DNA of 64,000 bases from Anaeromassilibacillus sp. An200 (GCF_002160025.1 NZ_NFJU01000004.1:62001-126000); one strand, 5' to 3'. Positions 18,150 to 28,217 are shown, numbered from the stretch's first letter. Notes: generated from the letters alone by a model not told the origin. Translations and numbers: made by a program.

Positions 18150-20417
18150 ATGAAGCTTTGGTATACACGGGAAGCACTCGAATGGACGCAGGCCCTGCCG
18201 ATTGGAAACGGACACTTGGGCGCAATGTGCTACGGCGGTGCATCCGGGCGGTTCGATCTCTCGGAAAACACCTGCTGGTCAGGAGAAAACCAGCCCTGTC
18301 CGCTGGACAAAAACGCGGGCGAAAAGATGCACAGGGCAAGGGAATATCTTTTGGCCGGAGACTATGAACAGGCCGACCGGCTTTTGGAAAGCTGCATTGG
18401 GCAAAAGGGAAATTACGGCACACAGGTTCCGCTCGGCAGACTGATGGCCGCGCTTGAAGCGGAGCCAGTCTCCCAAACCCGCGAGCTTGAGCTGGAGACA
18501 GGCCTTGCACTTGATGGGATCGCACTCGAAGGCGGGAAAGTGCGGCGGGAAAGCTTTGCCTCCAATCCCGATAAGGTAATGGCCGTGCGCATGACGGCGC
18601 AGGGAGAGCGGCGCACCTTCTGCCTCTGGACCGAGGGATGGAGTCAGCCATGCCATACCGACTGGGACGAAACAGCACACACACTCACCGTATCGGGACG
18701 CGCGCTGGAAAACATCCACAGTGACGGTCTCACAGGCGTGTCTTACTGCATTTGCCTGCACTATGAGACGGACGGCGAGGTTTCATGGAACCGCCGCGGT
18801 CTTGTGATGGAAAACGCCTCCGCACTGACGGTTTTTCTCACGGCGGCCACGGATTTTTCGGGAAACAATCCGGAAGAACTCTGCCGCAGGCGTGTGTTGA
18901 AGGCGGTTGCAAAAGGATATGACGCCGTACGTGCCGATCATCTCGCGGAACATACAAAAGCCATGAACCGCTGCACCTTCACCATGCCGGACACTCGCGC
19001 ACAGCTTCCGACAGACGAACGCATCCGCGCTTTTGCGGAGCATGACGGAGGGGATAACGGGCTTATTTCCCTCTTTTTCCAATACGGCAGGTATCTGCTG
19101 TTCGGATCCTCCCGCCCCGATTCACTCCTCCCCGCCGCCCTGCAGGGGGTATGGAACGATGACCGCGCCTGCCGCATGGAGTGGACGGACGACATGCACC
19201 TTGATATCAACACACAGATGAACTACTATCCGGCGGAGAAAACCGGGCTTGGTGACTGTGCCGCGCCGCTTCTGCGCTGGATCCGGGACATCCTTGCTCC
19301 AAACGGAACAAAAACGGCACAGACCCTTTACGGAGCCCAAGGCTGGTGCGCACACACCATCTCCAACGCCTTCGGCTGGGCCGCGCCCGGCTGGGATATC
19401 TCCTGGGGCTTCAGCATCTCCTGCGGCGGCTGGATTGCGCTCTCCATCTGGGAGCATTATCAGTACACTGAGGACCGCGCGTTCCTCTCCGACTATTATG
19501 AAACACTGCGGGAAAGCGCTCGTTTCCTCTGCGATATCCTGATGGAGGAACCGAAAAGCGGCGAGCTTGTAACGGTTCCGTCCTATTCGCCGGAAAATGC
19601 GTTCTTATGGGAAGGAAAACCGCACTGTCTGGCGGTGGGCGGCACATTTGACACGGCGGTGACACGCGCCGTGTTTCTCGCTGTGCGGGAAGCAGCCTCT
19701 ATTCTTGGCCGGGAGGATGACTTTACCCGCTCGCTGGCAAAGGTGCTCGACCGACTGCCGCCGTTCCGCGCCGGAAAGCATGGACAGCTTATGGAATGGC
19801 ATGAGGACTTTGAGGAAGTGTACCCCGACCACCGCCATATGTCACATGTGCTTTCCCTCCATCCGTTGGGGCTTCTCTCCCCCGACCGCGATCCGGCGCT
19901 GTGTGAAGCTGTCCGCACGACGCTTCGCCGCCGTCTTGGCGAGAATGCAAAGGACATTGTATACGCCAACTGGGCGGGTGCGCTGCTGATTCTTTTCCAT
20001 GCCCGCCTGCGTGAACGGGAAAAAGCGGGAGAATTCATCAAGCCGATGATCTCCTTTTTAAGCCGGGACAATATGATGATCACCCATCAGGGGCCGACCA
20101 CCTCGATCACTGGCGGAATTTACGAGCTCGACGGCAACACGGGCTTTACCGCCGGTGTGGCAGAGATGCTTTTGCAGGATGGCGCGCAAGGGGAACTGCT
20201 CCTGCTGCCCGCCGTACCGGCAGAATGGAAAACCGGCTCATTTACCGGCCTGCGCGCCCATGGCGGACATGAGGTTTCCGTTTCCTGGGACGAGACGTCA
20301 CTGAGCGGCTCCCTTCTTCCGGCACGTGATGCACAGCTGCTCCTGCGCGCTTACGGACAGGAGCAAAAAATCACTGTTTCTGCCGGACAACCGGCGGTTT
20401 TCCACTTCCAGCGCTGA
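18150..20417 (+). CDS. glycoside hydrolase family 95 protein (alpha-L-fucosidase-like)
   Basis: A 755-residue inverting glycosidase-type protein. Order of parts: N-terminal beta domain opening with WTQALPIGNGHLGAM, then the (alpha/alpha)6 barrel with LDINTQMNYYPAE (~350), MEWHEDFEEVYPDHRHMSH (~548, acid Glu) and YELDGNTGFTAGVAEMLL (~659, Asp of the catalytic pair), then a C-terminal beta domain. The first Asn of the Asn-x-Asn pair described for GH95 fucosidases is Asp here, so the sugar could be fucose or another L- or D-galacto sugar. No signal peptide: it acts inside the cell. AAAGGAGGAG ribosome site. Confidence 0.88.
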   Translation: MKLWYTREALEWTQALPIGNGHLGAMCYGGASGRFDLSENTCWSGENQPCPLDKNAGEKMHRAREYLLAGDYEQADRLLESCIGQKGNYGTQVPLGRLMAALEAEPVSQTRELELETGLALDGIALEGGKVRRESFASNPDKVMAVRMTAQGERRTFCLWTEGWSQPCHTDWDETAHTLTVSGRALENIHSDGLTGVSYCICLHYETDGEVSWNRRGLVMENASALTVFLTAATDFSGNNPEELCRRRVLKAVAKGYDAVRADHLAEHTKAMNRCTFTMPDTRAQLPTDERIRAFAEHDGGDNGLISLFFQYGRYLLFGSSRPDSLLPAALQGVWNDDRACRMEWTDDMHLDINTQMNYYPAEKTGLGDCAAPLLRWIRDILAPNGTKTAQTLYGAQGWCAHTISNAFGWAAPGWDISWGFSISCGGWIALSIWEHYQYTEDRAFLSDYYETLRESARFLCDILMEEPKSGELVTVPSYSPENAFLWEGKPHCLAVGGTFDTAVTRAVFLAVREAASILGREDDFTRSLAKVLDRLPPFRAGKHGQLMEWHEDFEEVYPDHRHMSHVLSLHPLGLLSPDRDPALCEAVRTTLRRRLGENAKDIVYANWAGALLILFHARLREREKAGEFIKPMISFLSRDNMMITHQGPTTSITGGIYELDGNTGFTAGVAEMLLQDGAQGELLLLPAVPAEWKTGSFTGLRAHGGHEVSVSWDETSLSGSLLPARDAQLLLRAYGQEQKITVSAGQPAVFHFQR

Positions 20418-20428
20418 GAAAAAACGAT

Positions 20429-20468
20429 CCGCCCCGGTTACGGTCTCGATGACCGTGCCCTGGGGCGG
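20429..20468 (+). other. nested hairpin between GH95 and oxidoreductase genes
   Basis: Outer arms CCGCCCC/GGGGCGG enclose inner arms ACGGT/ACCGT. There is no U-run, so it is more likely an RNA stabiliser or processing structure than a terminator; the next gene starts 67 bases further on. Confidence 0.4.
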
Positions 20469-20534
20469 CAAGCTTCATTGGCGCGAGAGCATTACAAGGC
20501 TCCATCAATATCACATGAAACAGAGGCGTTTATT

Positions 20535-21716
20535 ATGACAACACCATCCGTTCGAATCGGCCTGATCGGAATCGGAAACATCGGCAGCGCACACCTGCGC
20601 TGGATGCTGGAACATCCCGAGGACGGCCTGTCCGTTGCGGCCCTGTGCGACATCGATCCGCAAAAGCGCGAACTGCTGCACCGCGAGGTTCCGGGGGTTC
20701 CTGTTTTCGCCACCCACGAGGAAATGCTTGCCTCTGGATTAACGGAAGCGGTGATCGTCGCCGCTCCCCATAAGGTGCACCCCCTTGCGGCGATCCACGC
20801 ATTCCAGGCAGGCCAGCATGTGCTGATCGAAAAGCCTGCCGGCGTATCCGTCCGCAGCGTGCGCCGCATGAACGAGGAGGCGGAAAAAAGCGGGAAGATT
20901 TTTGCCATCATGTTCAACCAGCGCACCAACCCGCTCTTCGCCCGGGCGCGGGAGATTGTCCAAAGCGGGCAGCTCGGCGTGCCGAAGCGCCTGGTGTGGA
21001 TCGTGACAAACTGGTACCGCACACAGGCCTATTACAACTCCGGCTCCTGGCGCGCCACCTGGAACGGTGAGGGCGGCGGTGTACTGCTCAACCAGGCTCC
21101 GCACAATCTCGACCTGTGGCAATGGATTTTCGGGATGCCTAAGCGCATTTTCGCCTTCTGCTCGTTTGGCAAATACCACCGGATCGCCGTGGAGGATGAT
21201 GTGACCATCCAGGCCGAGTACGAGAACGGCGCGAGCGCGACATTCATCACCACGACGGGAGAAACGCCCGGCACCAACCGGCTGGAGATCTCCGGGGATC
21301 GCGGCCGTCTGGTGCTTGAAAACGGCAGCCTTCTGTGGCAGCGGCTGGACGCTCCGGAACGCGAGTTCTGCTTTTCCGCCAAGGAGGGTTTCTTCCAGCC
21401 GCAAGTACAGGAGGAACGCTTCTCCGCGCCGGAACCGGACGGTCACCCGATCATTCTGCAAAACTTTGCGCGGGCCATTCTGCACGGAGAGCCGCTGATC
21501 GCTCCCGGAGCTGAGGGAATCCGCTCGCTCTCCATCTCAAACGCCGCCTATCTCTCCGCATGGACAAACAGCTGGGCTGATCTTCCGGTGGACGAGGAGC
21601 GTTTTGAAGGCTTTCTCACACAGCGTCAGGAGGAAGAGCGTCTGTCCCCCCGCCGGACCGTACAGACAGAGAAAATGAGCGAAGAGTATCAGACGCGGTG
21701 GAGTGTGCGCTGGTAA
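20535..21716 (+). CDS. Gfo/Idh/MocA family NAD(P)-dependent sugar oxidoreductase
   Basis: A 393-residue dehydrogenase paralogous to the one at 8991. It has Rossmann IGLIGIGNIGSAHL, Lys in VLIEKPAGVS, NWYRTQAYYNSGSW, GEGGGVLLNQAPHNLD and AVEDDVTIQAEY. ATG 20535 follows CAGAGG with 8-base spacing; a longer TTG reading from 20478 lacks support. It probably oxidises a sugar released or passed on by the GH95 enzyme, since both lie on one plus-strand unit. Convergent with the beta-mannosidase gene. Confidence 0.9.
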   Translation: MTTPSVRIGLIGIGNIGSAHLRWMLEHPEDGLSVAALCDIDPQKRELLHREVPGVPVFATHEEMLASGLTEAVIVAAPHKVHPLAAIHAFQAGQHVLIEKPAGVSVRSVRRMNEEAEKSGKIFAIMFNQRTNPLFARAREIVQSGQLGVPKRLVWIVTNWYRTQAYYNSGSWRATWNGEGGGVLLNQAPHNLDLWQWIFGMPKRIFAFCSFGKYHRIAVEDDVTIQAEYENGASATFITTTGETPGTNRLEISGDRGRLVLENGSLLWQRLDAPEREFCFSAKEGFFQPQVQEERFSAPEPDGHPIILQNFARAILHGEPLIAPGAEGIRSLSISNAAYLSAWTNSWADLPVDEERFEGFLTQRQEEERLSPRRTVQTEKMSEEYQTRWSVRW

Positions 21717-21749
21717 AACCTTCTCTCCGTTTGTCCGGCAGCTCCATTG

Positions 21750-24173
21750 TCAGCCAATCCCATACACGGAACAAACAGACAGCTTCTTTTCCAGCTCCTG
21801 TAAGCTTACCGGTTCCTTTGAAACCGCAACAACATCCACTGTCACACGGCTGCCGGTCAAGTCAAAATAGTTATCCGTAAAGCGAACCGGAAGATCGCCC
21901 GCTGAGAGACGCACACCGCGCGCGTAGGCAGAAGCGGACACACGCACAGAAATTTTTCCGTCATGCAAAAGCACATCGGCTGTAAGACACGGGTCCAAAA
22001 ACTCAAAATGCTTCGGCTTGACAAACAGCGCTGTGTCGCGGGACAGGAGAGAACCGTTTTCGTCCAGCAGCTCACAGCAGAAATAGCAGGAGTATCTCTG
22101 TTCCTCCGTGAGAGTATCCACCGGCTGCACCAGCACATCCAGACTGGAAAGAGCATCCACCGTGCAGCTCTGCTCCAAAGAAAGCACCTCCTGGTTGGCG
22201 GCGGTGCGGATTCCGGCCCGCACGGTTCCGCGGAACACGTTTCTTGTTTCATTGGAAATATTCAAAACGGCTTTGCCGTCTCCCAGATGGATGGAAAGCA
22301 GAACCGGAGCGAAGAAACGCTTTGCGGCGTAATGCAGCGCCTTCCATCTGCCGTAATAGTCCACGCTGGCCCAGGACGGTCCCGACCAGATATCATTGAG
22401 CTGCCAGTACACGGCTCCCATGCAGCGCCCCCGGAAGCGGCGGAAATGCTCTACGCCGTATTTGATAGCGTCCATCTGCAAAAGCTGTGAGGCATAGACA
22501 AAGTTTTCAAAGCTGGATGGGTAGCGGTATTCTCCCGCAAGATAATTCAGTATCTTCTGGTTCCCTCCCGCACATTTCTGATGGCTCTCCATCACGCGGG
22601 AAAACGGGTTCATATCCTTTTCTTCCCCGATCCCGCGCAGCGTCTCACAGTCCGGGAAGGCTTCAAAGCCAAATTCCGAGCAGAAGCGGAAATAATAGTT
22701 CCGGTAATCCTCGAACGGTTTGCTTCCGTGCCACACATCCCAATAGTGGACGTCGCCGCCGTCAGGGGAATTCGGGTTGTCAAAGCCGCCGTTGGTGGAG
22801 GGGGAAGCGGGCCAGTAAAAGGTCTGCGGAGCGTACTGCCTGACGATGCGCGGCAGCAGTCTTTCATACAGCTCCAGATAATCCATCCGCAGCGTCTCGT
22901 TTTTCGGCAGTCCCCAATCGACCCACGCCATTTCCATCTCATTGTTGCCGCAGAGAAGCCCCAGGCTTGGATGGCTGCGCAGCCGTTTGATGTTATGGAC
23001 AAACTCCCGCGTGACGCTCTCCCGGAAGGCATCGGTCAGCCGGTAGACCGCACAGGCGAACATGAAGTCCTGCCATACAATCAGGCCGTTTTCATCGCAG
23101 AGATCAAACAGGGCATCGTCCGGATAATAGCCGCCTCCCCATACGCGCAGGCAGTTGTAATTCGCTTCCACGCAGGAACGAATCAACGCCGCCGTGCGCT
23201 CGGGCGTTACCCGCGGGATCAGATTGTCCTCGGGGATGTAGTCGGCGCCCATGGCAAAAATCTTGACGCCGTTCACCACAAAGGCAAACTCACTGCCCCA
23301 TCGATCCTGGGCTGTGCTGACGGTAAGCGTGCGCAGGCCAATTCGTTTCGTCTGCTCCCCCTGCTCTCCCGCACACACCGTCACCGTATAAAGCGGCTGT
23401 TCACCGTAGCCATGCGGCCACCACAGGCGAGGGGATTCCACCATGAAGGAGGCTTTCCCGTCCGCCAGCGGGGCATCCATCTGCCCACCGTCCGGATCCT
23501 TTACCGATACAACGCCATTGTGCGGCACGCCGTCCGAAAACTCGGCTGTCACCGTCAGTTCGACGCTCCCATCCTTTCTATGGTGCTGCAAGACCAGAAA
23601 ATCCTCCAACCGGGCTCCATCATACGCCAGCAGCCTGACACCGCGATAAATTCCCATATCCGGAAGCTGCGGACCCCAATCCCAACCAAACATACAGTGC
23701 GCCTTGCGCAGATGCTGGTAGCCCCGCATCGTCATCCATTCCTCTTGTCCCCAGAGATGATCGGCGTCCTGCGCCTCTTCCGCGCACCGGATGGGGGAAT
23801 CGATCTCCACACGCAGCGTGTTCGTCCCCTCCCGTGCGGCGAAGCCGATCTCGAAATCCCATGCGGCAAACATATTGTCCGCCCGGCCCACTGGGACACC
23901 GTTGACAAACACCGTGGCAATGGTATCTATGCAGTCAAAGCGCAAAATTAAATGCTCCCTTTTCAGCTCATCCCCCGTGAGGTGGAAGCTTGTGAAAAAG
24001 ACGGAATCATTCCGGCTCAGCTCACGGACCGAAAATTCGTTCAGCCCATAAAAAGGATCCGGAATTTTGCCTTCCCGCAGCAGCACCGTGTAAACGGAAG
24101 CTGGCAGAGCGGTCGTAAAGGTTCCGTATGGCTCAAATGTCATACTCCAATTTTGATTCAGATTTTTTTCCAA
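21750..24173 (-). CDS. glycoside hydrolase family 2 beta-mannosidase
   Basis: An 807-residue retaining exo-beta-mannosidase-type enzyme. An N-terminal jelly-roll (NLNQNWSMTFEPYG to WGPQLPDMGIYRGV), an Ig-like domain and the TIM barrel are all visible. The acid/base Glu is in LCGNNEMEMAW (~409) and the nucleophile Glu is in FCSEFGFEAFP (~497). GWDWGP and WGGGYYPDD are typical of beta-mannosidases rather than beta-galactosidases. It starts at TTG 24173, supported by N-terminal similarity. No signal peptide. It lies next to uxuA on the same strand. Confidence 0.9.
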   Translation of the reverse strand: MEKNLNQNWSMTFEPYGTFTTALPASVYTVLLREGKIPDPFYGLNEFSVRELSRNDSVFFTSFHLTGDELKREHLILRFDCIDTIATVFVNGVPVGRADNMFAAWDFEIGFAAREGTNTLRVEIDSPIRCAEEAQDADHLWGQEEWMTMRGYQHLRKAHCMFGWDWGPQLPDMGIYRGVRLLAYDGARLEDFLVLQHHRKDGSVELTVTAEFSDGVPHNGVVSVKDPDGGQMDAPLADGKASFMVESPRLWWPHGYGEQPLYTVTVCAGEQGEQTKRIGLRTLTVSTAQDRWGSEFAFVVNGVKIFAMGADYIPEDNLIPRVTPERTAALIRSCVEANYNCLRVWGGGYYPDDALFDLCDENGLIVWQDFMFACAVYRLTDAFRESVTREFVHNIKRLRSHPSLGLLCGNNEMEMAWVDWGLPKNETLRMDYLELYERLLPRIVRQYAPQTFYWPASPSTNGGFDNPNSPDGGDVHYWDVWHGSKPFEDYRNYYFRFCSEFGFEAFPDCETLRGIGEEKDMNPFSRVMESHQKCAGGNQKILNYLAGEYRYPSSFENFVYASQLLQMDAIKYGVEHFRRFRGRCMGAVYWQLNDIWSGPSWASVDYYGRWKALHYAAKRFFAPVLLSIHLGDGKAVLNISNETRNVFRGTVRAGIRTAANQEVLSLEQSCTVDALSSLDVLVQPVDTLTEEQRYSCYFCCELLDENGSLLSRDTALFVKPKHFEFLDPCLTADVLLHDGKISVRVSASAYARGVRLSAGDLPVRFTDNYFDLTGSRVTVDVVAVSKEPVSLQELEKKLSVCSVYGIG

Positions 24174-24253
24174 TGTACGCCGCCTTCTTTTCTGAGATGT
24201 TTAAAAATACAGAAAGATGCTGTCTGTGACCTTTCTGTGGATCTATAATCCCC

Positions 24254-25303
24254 TTATTTGTGCAGCGCCTTTTCACAGGCTTCAAACAGTCCATTAAGGT
24301 ATGCCGCGCCGAGCGCGCGGTCATACAGACCATAACCGGGCTTCCCTGTCTCCCCCCAGATCATCCTGCCGTGATCGGGACGGACGTAGCCATCAAATCC
24401 GGTCTCCACGAGCGCTTTCACGATCTCATAAATATCCAAAGAACCGCAGGCGGACAAGTGAGCGCGCTCCTCGAAGGAGCCGTCCTCCAGCCTCTGTACA
24501 TTGCGGATGTGCATGAAGGCGATCCGTCCCATGGAAGAATATTTGCGCACCATGGCCGCAACATCGTTGAAGGCCGCGCACCCCAGGCTTCCGGTGCACA
24601 GGCACAGACAGTTGGCAGAGCTGTCCACGATGCGGAGCAGACGATCAAGGTTTTCCTCACAGGTGATGATGCGGGGCAGGCCGAAAATGGCATACGGCGG
24701 ATCATCCGGGTGAATAGCCATTTTCACGCCGCACGATTCCGCCACCGGAATCACAGCTTTGAGGAAGCGTTCCAGATTCGCCCAGAGCCCCTCCTCGCCG
24801 AGAGCCCCATAGGCCGCAATCAGTTCCCGGACCTCCTCCTGGCTGTAGCTTGCGTCCCAACCCGGAAGATGAATGTCGTCCGTCAGAGGATCCAGGCCCG
24901 TCATCTGATCGTGATACAAGACCAGACTGGTGGAGCCGTCCGGCGCTTTTCTGTCCAGCTGAGTCCGCGTCCAGTCAAACACCGGCATGAAATTATACGT
25001 CACACACTTAACGCCAAACTCCGCGCACCGCCGGATGTTTTCACAGTATGTCTCCAGCAGGCGATCCACCTCGCCGCGCCCCAGCTTGATATCCTCATGC
25101 ACAGGAATGGATTCTACCACATCGAAAACCAGACCGTTTTCTTCGCAGTCCCGCCGCAGGGCAGCCAGACTCTCCCTTGGCCACACCTCGCCGGGTTTAA
25201 CAGCATATACTGCCGTCACAATACTGCGCATTCCGGGAATCTGACGAATATACCCAAGCGGGATCGTATCCTCTGGACCATACCACCGAAATGAAAGCTT
25301 CAT
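24254..25303 (-). CDS. uxuA: mannonate dehydratase
   Basis: Dehydrates D-mannonate to 2-keto-3-deoxygluconate in hexuronate catabolism. The 349 residues contain the family blocks [59 protein letters not shown] (metal ligands), [14 protein letters not shown] and [22 protein letters not shown] precedes the ATG. It is transcribed just ahead of the beta-mannosidase gene, so the two may form an operon. The rest of the glucuronate pathway (uxaC, uxuB) is not in the window, although the two Gfo/Idh dehydrogenases could supply a related oxidation. Confidence 0.95.
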   Translation of the reverse strand: MKLSFRWYGPEDTIPLGYIRQIPGMRSIVTAVYAVKPGEVWPRESLAALRRDCEENGLVFDVVESIPVHEDIKLGRGEVDRLLETYCENIRRCAEFGVKCVTYNFMPVFDWTRTQLDRKAPDGSTSLVLYHDQMTGLDPLTDDIHLPGWDASYSQEEVRELIAAYGALGEEGLWANLERFLKAVIPVAESCGVKMAIHPDDPPYAIFGLPRIITCEENLDRLLRIVDSSANCLCLCTGSLGCAAFNDVAAMVRKYSSMGRIAFMHIRNVQRLEDGSFEERAHLSACGSLDIYEIVKALVETGFDGYVRPDHGRMIWGETGKPGYGLYDRALGAAYLNGLFEACEKALHK

Positions 25304-25358
25304 TTGTCATTCCCCCTCTTTCTCAAACCTGAAGCATCACATTTTTCAATTTTCAGGT

Positions 25359-25592
25359 TCACTTCAGTATCATTACTAAAATCCACAACCCCAAAATGAG
25401 CAGCACAATTCCCAGCATCAAAAAGGTTATCTGCCGGCAAACCTTGGCGCGGCGGCGCGAATCGGGCTGATCCGATGGCTTATAGATCGACCTCCAGTTA
25501 AGAAGAATTCCTGTCATAAGCACCACACCCAAGACCGCCGCAATAAAACGCCAATTATCCCTGAAAAAGGAAATTACAGTTCGCTTGTCCAT
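25359..25592 (-). CDS. small two-helix membrane protein (Imm17-like candidate)
   Basis: 77 residues with two hydrophobic segments, about 17-33 (FIAAVLGVVLMTGILLNW) and 55-75 (ITFLMLGIVLLILGLWILV), joined by a basic loop. GGAGAAAATC precedes the ATG. The first half resembles the 55-residue protein at 57196 (FF..xW....LG..L..GI.NW), and both sit in immunity-type operons, so I suggest a small membrane immunity protein of the Imm17 type. It is the last gene of the short left immunity operon; a weak 8-bp hairpin follows its stop. Confidence 0.6.
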   Translation of the reverse strand: MDKRTVISFFRDNWRFIAAVLGVVLMTGILLNWRSIYKPSDQPDSRRRAKVCRQITFLMLGIVLLILGLWILVMILK

Positions 25593-25701
25593 TTCGATTT
25601 TCTCCTCTCTTTATCCCCGCAGATCCATATGCAGAAGTCTTTTGGACTCGCAAATGTGCGAACCCTTCGGCGGGAGGTTTCCTGTCTTCTCCCATTTTTC
25701 C

Positions 25702-27300
25702 TTATCCCAACGGGTTGGGCAGAATATCACAGAAAATTTTGTGGCTTTGCAGATCTTTCCATATAGCCAGAGCCTGGGGCCGGGTCAGCCCCGAAAGCCG
25801 GCTGCACAGTTCCTCCCAGGGCAGACGCAGCGCCTCCTGAGTGGGGAGATGCAGGATCTCGCTCAGGATCCGGCTCTGGTCTTCCGTCAAAAAAGCGATT
25901 TTAATCATCTTTTCCGCACGCTTGTCAAATCGGATGCAGAACCGTGACCGGATGATCACACGAACCAAGGCGCCATTTTCATCCAATTCGCAGCGAATCC
26001 AATGGCGTTCCATGGTAATCAGGAGAACACCATCCTTCTCCATTTGCACTTTATCTGAGTAGCAGCGGCAAAATTCCTCCAGTGTCACGCCGTTGAAATA
26101 GACATGGGGACCAAAGGCCGTCAGGTCGATCTCCATCTCCTCCATCTCTCGGTCCATCCACCGGATTCCCTTTATTTCCTCCGGGATGGGAAGGTTATGG
26201 TGAAAGGCCGTATACTGATTCAAACTAATAAAGGCATTCCCTATTTGGAAAGCATTGACTGTCCTGCGTTCCAGCTCAGCCAGAAATTCCTCCGCACGCC
26301 CTGGAACAGACAGATAACGCTTCCAGGCAGCTTTGGGATTGATGGACTCTCCGTCGATGTTCCGGCACAGCGCATCCTGATGCTTGGGACAGTGCAGCAT
26401 AGGCACTGTCTTCAAAAGGTGGATGGGTGGGCCGTTTTTAGGAAACGCATCATCCAAACAGTTGACGCCATACCAGAATTTCGGCTGGGTAATATGTACG
26501 CCGCACACAGGGCACACCGCTTCCATCGACCGCTGAATGGTTTGAATCACATATCCCTGATCCGATTCCTGACGGACGCAGTATTGCAGATCTCCCAGCC
26601 CCATAAACTGAACAAAATGTTCCAAATCCGCCTGTTCCGGCACCGGGACGGGCGGATCCTGCTGTTCCTGGAATTTTTTGATTTCCTTTTTGGGGAAGCA
26701 GTAGTTCTCCTCCCCCATCAGCTCCGCTGCCTGTTCCAGGTACCAGGCCCAAAATTTCATCTCTTCCACCCGCTGTTTTCCTGTTCCGGCATTCTCGTCC
26801 CTGCCTGCCCAGGCCAGGGCAGCACACCAGGCAGCATCCCAGTCGTAGAAATCCAGCTGCTCCTCCTTACAGCCGAGTCTGGCGGAATCCAGCAAGGGCT
26901 CATCATAGAGGGCGGCCACCGCCCCCCAGTATGCGGCTAAGGCAGCCAGAGGAGCGCTGCTGTACCGCTCCTCATCCATCAAAGGCATAAAGTTGGTGTC
27001 CTTCAGCAGCCGATCCAGCTTCTCCGCCGTACATTTGCCCTGCAAATAAGCGCTGGTTTGCCGCAGCAGAGTCTGGGGCCTCTTATCCTGCGCGTCATAG
27101 GCCGCCCAAACCCTGGAGACCTTTTTCCCGCAGGCCAGAGCCAGCTGAGCCCGCTTTTGAACCGCCTCGGTAAGCGGGCAAGGGTCCCGATCCGTCACCT
27201 CCGCCGGGCCCAAGGCCAGCCAAAGCTGCTGCCTTGTGGAGACAGATAAACGGCCTGTCTGTGCAAGCTCCTTTTGGGCTTGCTCCATAACTGCGTGCAT
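25702..27300 (-). CDS. Imm5 family immunity domain fused to a large unknown domain
   Basis: 532 residues from ATG 27300, chosen because GAGGAGAG sits 6 bases before it. Residues ~40-175 match the Imm5 pattern: RAQLALACGKKVSRVW, RPQTLL, AAYWGAVAAL, FYDWDAAWCAALAWAG and FWAWYLEQAAEL. The remainder (~190-532) is unrecognised; it carries two Cys pairs, CPVCGVH and LHCPKHQDALC, spaced like a zinc site, and a basic C-terminal winged-like segment (LTRPQALAIWKDLQSHK). Imm5 proteins neutralise partner toxins in polymorphic toxin systems; no toxin is adjacent. Confidence 0.7.
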   Translation of the reverse strand: MHAVMEQAQKELAQTGRLSVSTRQQLWLALGPAEVTDRDPCPLTEAVQKRAQLALACGKKVSRVWAAYDAQDKRPQTLLRQTSAYLQGKCTAEKLDRLLKDTNFMPLMDEERYSSAPLAALAAYWGAVAALYDEPLLDSARLGCKEEQLDFYDWDAAWCAALAWAGRDENAGTGKQRVEEMKFWAWYLEQAAELMGEENYCFPKKEIKKFQEQQDPPVPVPEQADLEHFVQFMGLGDLQYCVRQESDQGYVIQTIQRSMEAVCPVCGVHITQPKFWYGVNCLDDAFPKNGPPIHLLKTVPMLHCPKHQDALCRNIDGESINPKAAWKRYLSVPGRAEEFLAELERRTVNAFQIGNAFISLNQYTAFHHNLPIPEEIKGIRWMDREMEEMEIDLTAFGPHVYFNGVTLEEFCRCYSDKVQMEKDGVLLITMERHWIRCELDENGALVRVIIRSRFCIRFDKRAEKMIKIAFLTEDQSRILSEILHLPTQEALRLPWEELCSRLSGLTRPQALAIWKDLQSHKIFCDILPNPLG

Positions 27301-27353
27301 GTTCTTTCTCTCCTCATACAGCGGCATATAGCCGCACAGTCATAGGAAATTCT

Positions 27354-28217
27354 TCAATCCAAATCCATCCACACCAAGTGCTTTCCGCAGTGGAGGCACT
27401 GGAACAGATAGCATTGCAGATGCCCGCCATTGACGGATTCCTGGATCATTTCTTTCTGTTCATCGTCCCATGCAGGATCGTCGATCACCTCTTCCAACAC
27501 ACCCAGAGCCCGCAGTTCTCTGGCACCCACATAGCCCAAAAAGGCGCAATAGTCACCGCAGTGAGCGCGCCAGTATTCCTGCTGCCAGCCGTGGTAACCG
27601 GGCGTGCGGTGAATCAGCTCGTCGAGCTTGTCGGGATCATCCACACCATCATCGACAGAATATTCATCCTGAAATTCGCCATCAAATTTTAGGGCAGCTT
27701 TTCCGCTGGCAATGCATGCCGGACACAAATACGCGATCTCCTTCACAGAGTAGAAAGGGCTCCTGTAGTAGATGCGGGTGGTTTTGCCGCAGCAGTCGCA
27801 GACAACGTCCTCCTCGGACTCCTCAAAGGCTCTTGTCTCCAACGGGTCCGGGTGATACCGGAAGGCGGGCAGGCCCATCTGAGCCTGCCGCTCCTTCTCT
27901 CTCTGCTTTTCCTCCGGCGTTTTGGGCTTGAGGAGGGCATAGTGGTTGCCCCATTTTTCTGCATATTCCCTCAGTGTACCCAACCGTTTGAGAGTTTTTT
28001 TATCGGAGCGATTTCCGATCCGGCAAAGCAGTTCGTAAGCGTCTTTCTTAAAGTCCAGCAGATCATACACACTCACCAGCACTTCTTTGGCCTGCTTGTC
28101 CTCGGACTGCTCCAGTTTCTCCTTGAAAGCGTAGAGAGCGCGGACACTGTTCGGATTTCCTTTTGTCTCTTGAAATTGCTTTTGAAGCTCGATATATTGC
28201 TCTAAGTACTCGTTCAT
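27354..28217 (-). CDS. CbrC family (UPF0167) protein with helical N-terminal extension
   Basis: 287 residues. The C-terminal ~180 are CbrC: MGLPAFRYHPDPLETRAFE, CDCCGKTTRIYYRSPFY, YLCPACIASGKAALKFDGE and a final CLHCGKHLVW, giving three Cys pairs likely to bind zinc. CbrC was named for colicin E2 tolerance in E. coli and is common among immunity-type genes. The N-terminal ~100 residues are charged and helical, and a truncated copy of the first ~46 occurs at 37178. The start overlaps the stop of the leader ORF as ATGA. Confidence 0.85.
   Translation of the reverse strand: MNEYLEQYIELQKQFQETKGNPNSVRALYAFKEKLEQSEDKQAKEVLVSVYDLLDFKKDAYELLCRIGNRSDKKTLKRLGTLREYAEKWGNHYALLKPKTPEEKQREKERQAQMGLPAFRYHPDPLETRAFEESEEDVVCDCCGKTTRIYYRSPFYSVKEIAYLCPACIASGKAALKFDGEFQDEYSVDDGVDDPDKLDELIHRTPGYHGWQQEYWRAHCGDYCAFLGYVGARELRALGVLEEVIDDPAWDDEQKEMIQESVNGGHLQCYLFQCLHCGKHLVWMDLD

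Noticed and set aside
22581-23951. 456-codon plus-strand ORF opposite the beta-mannosidase gene
   Set aside because: Antisense shadow; the minus strand has complete GH2 catalytic motifs.
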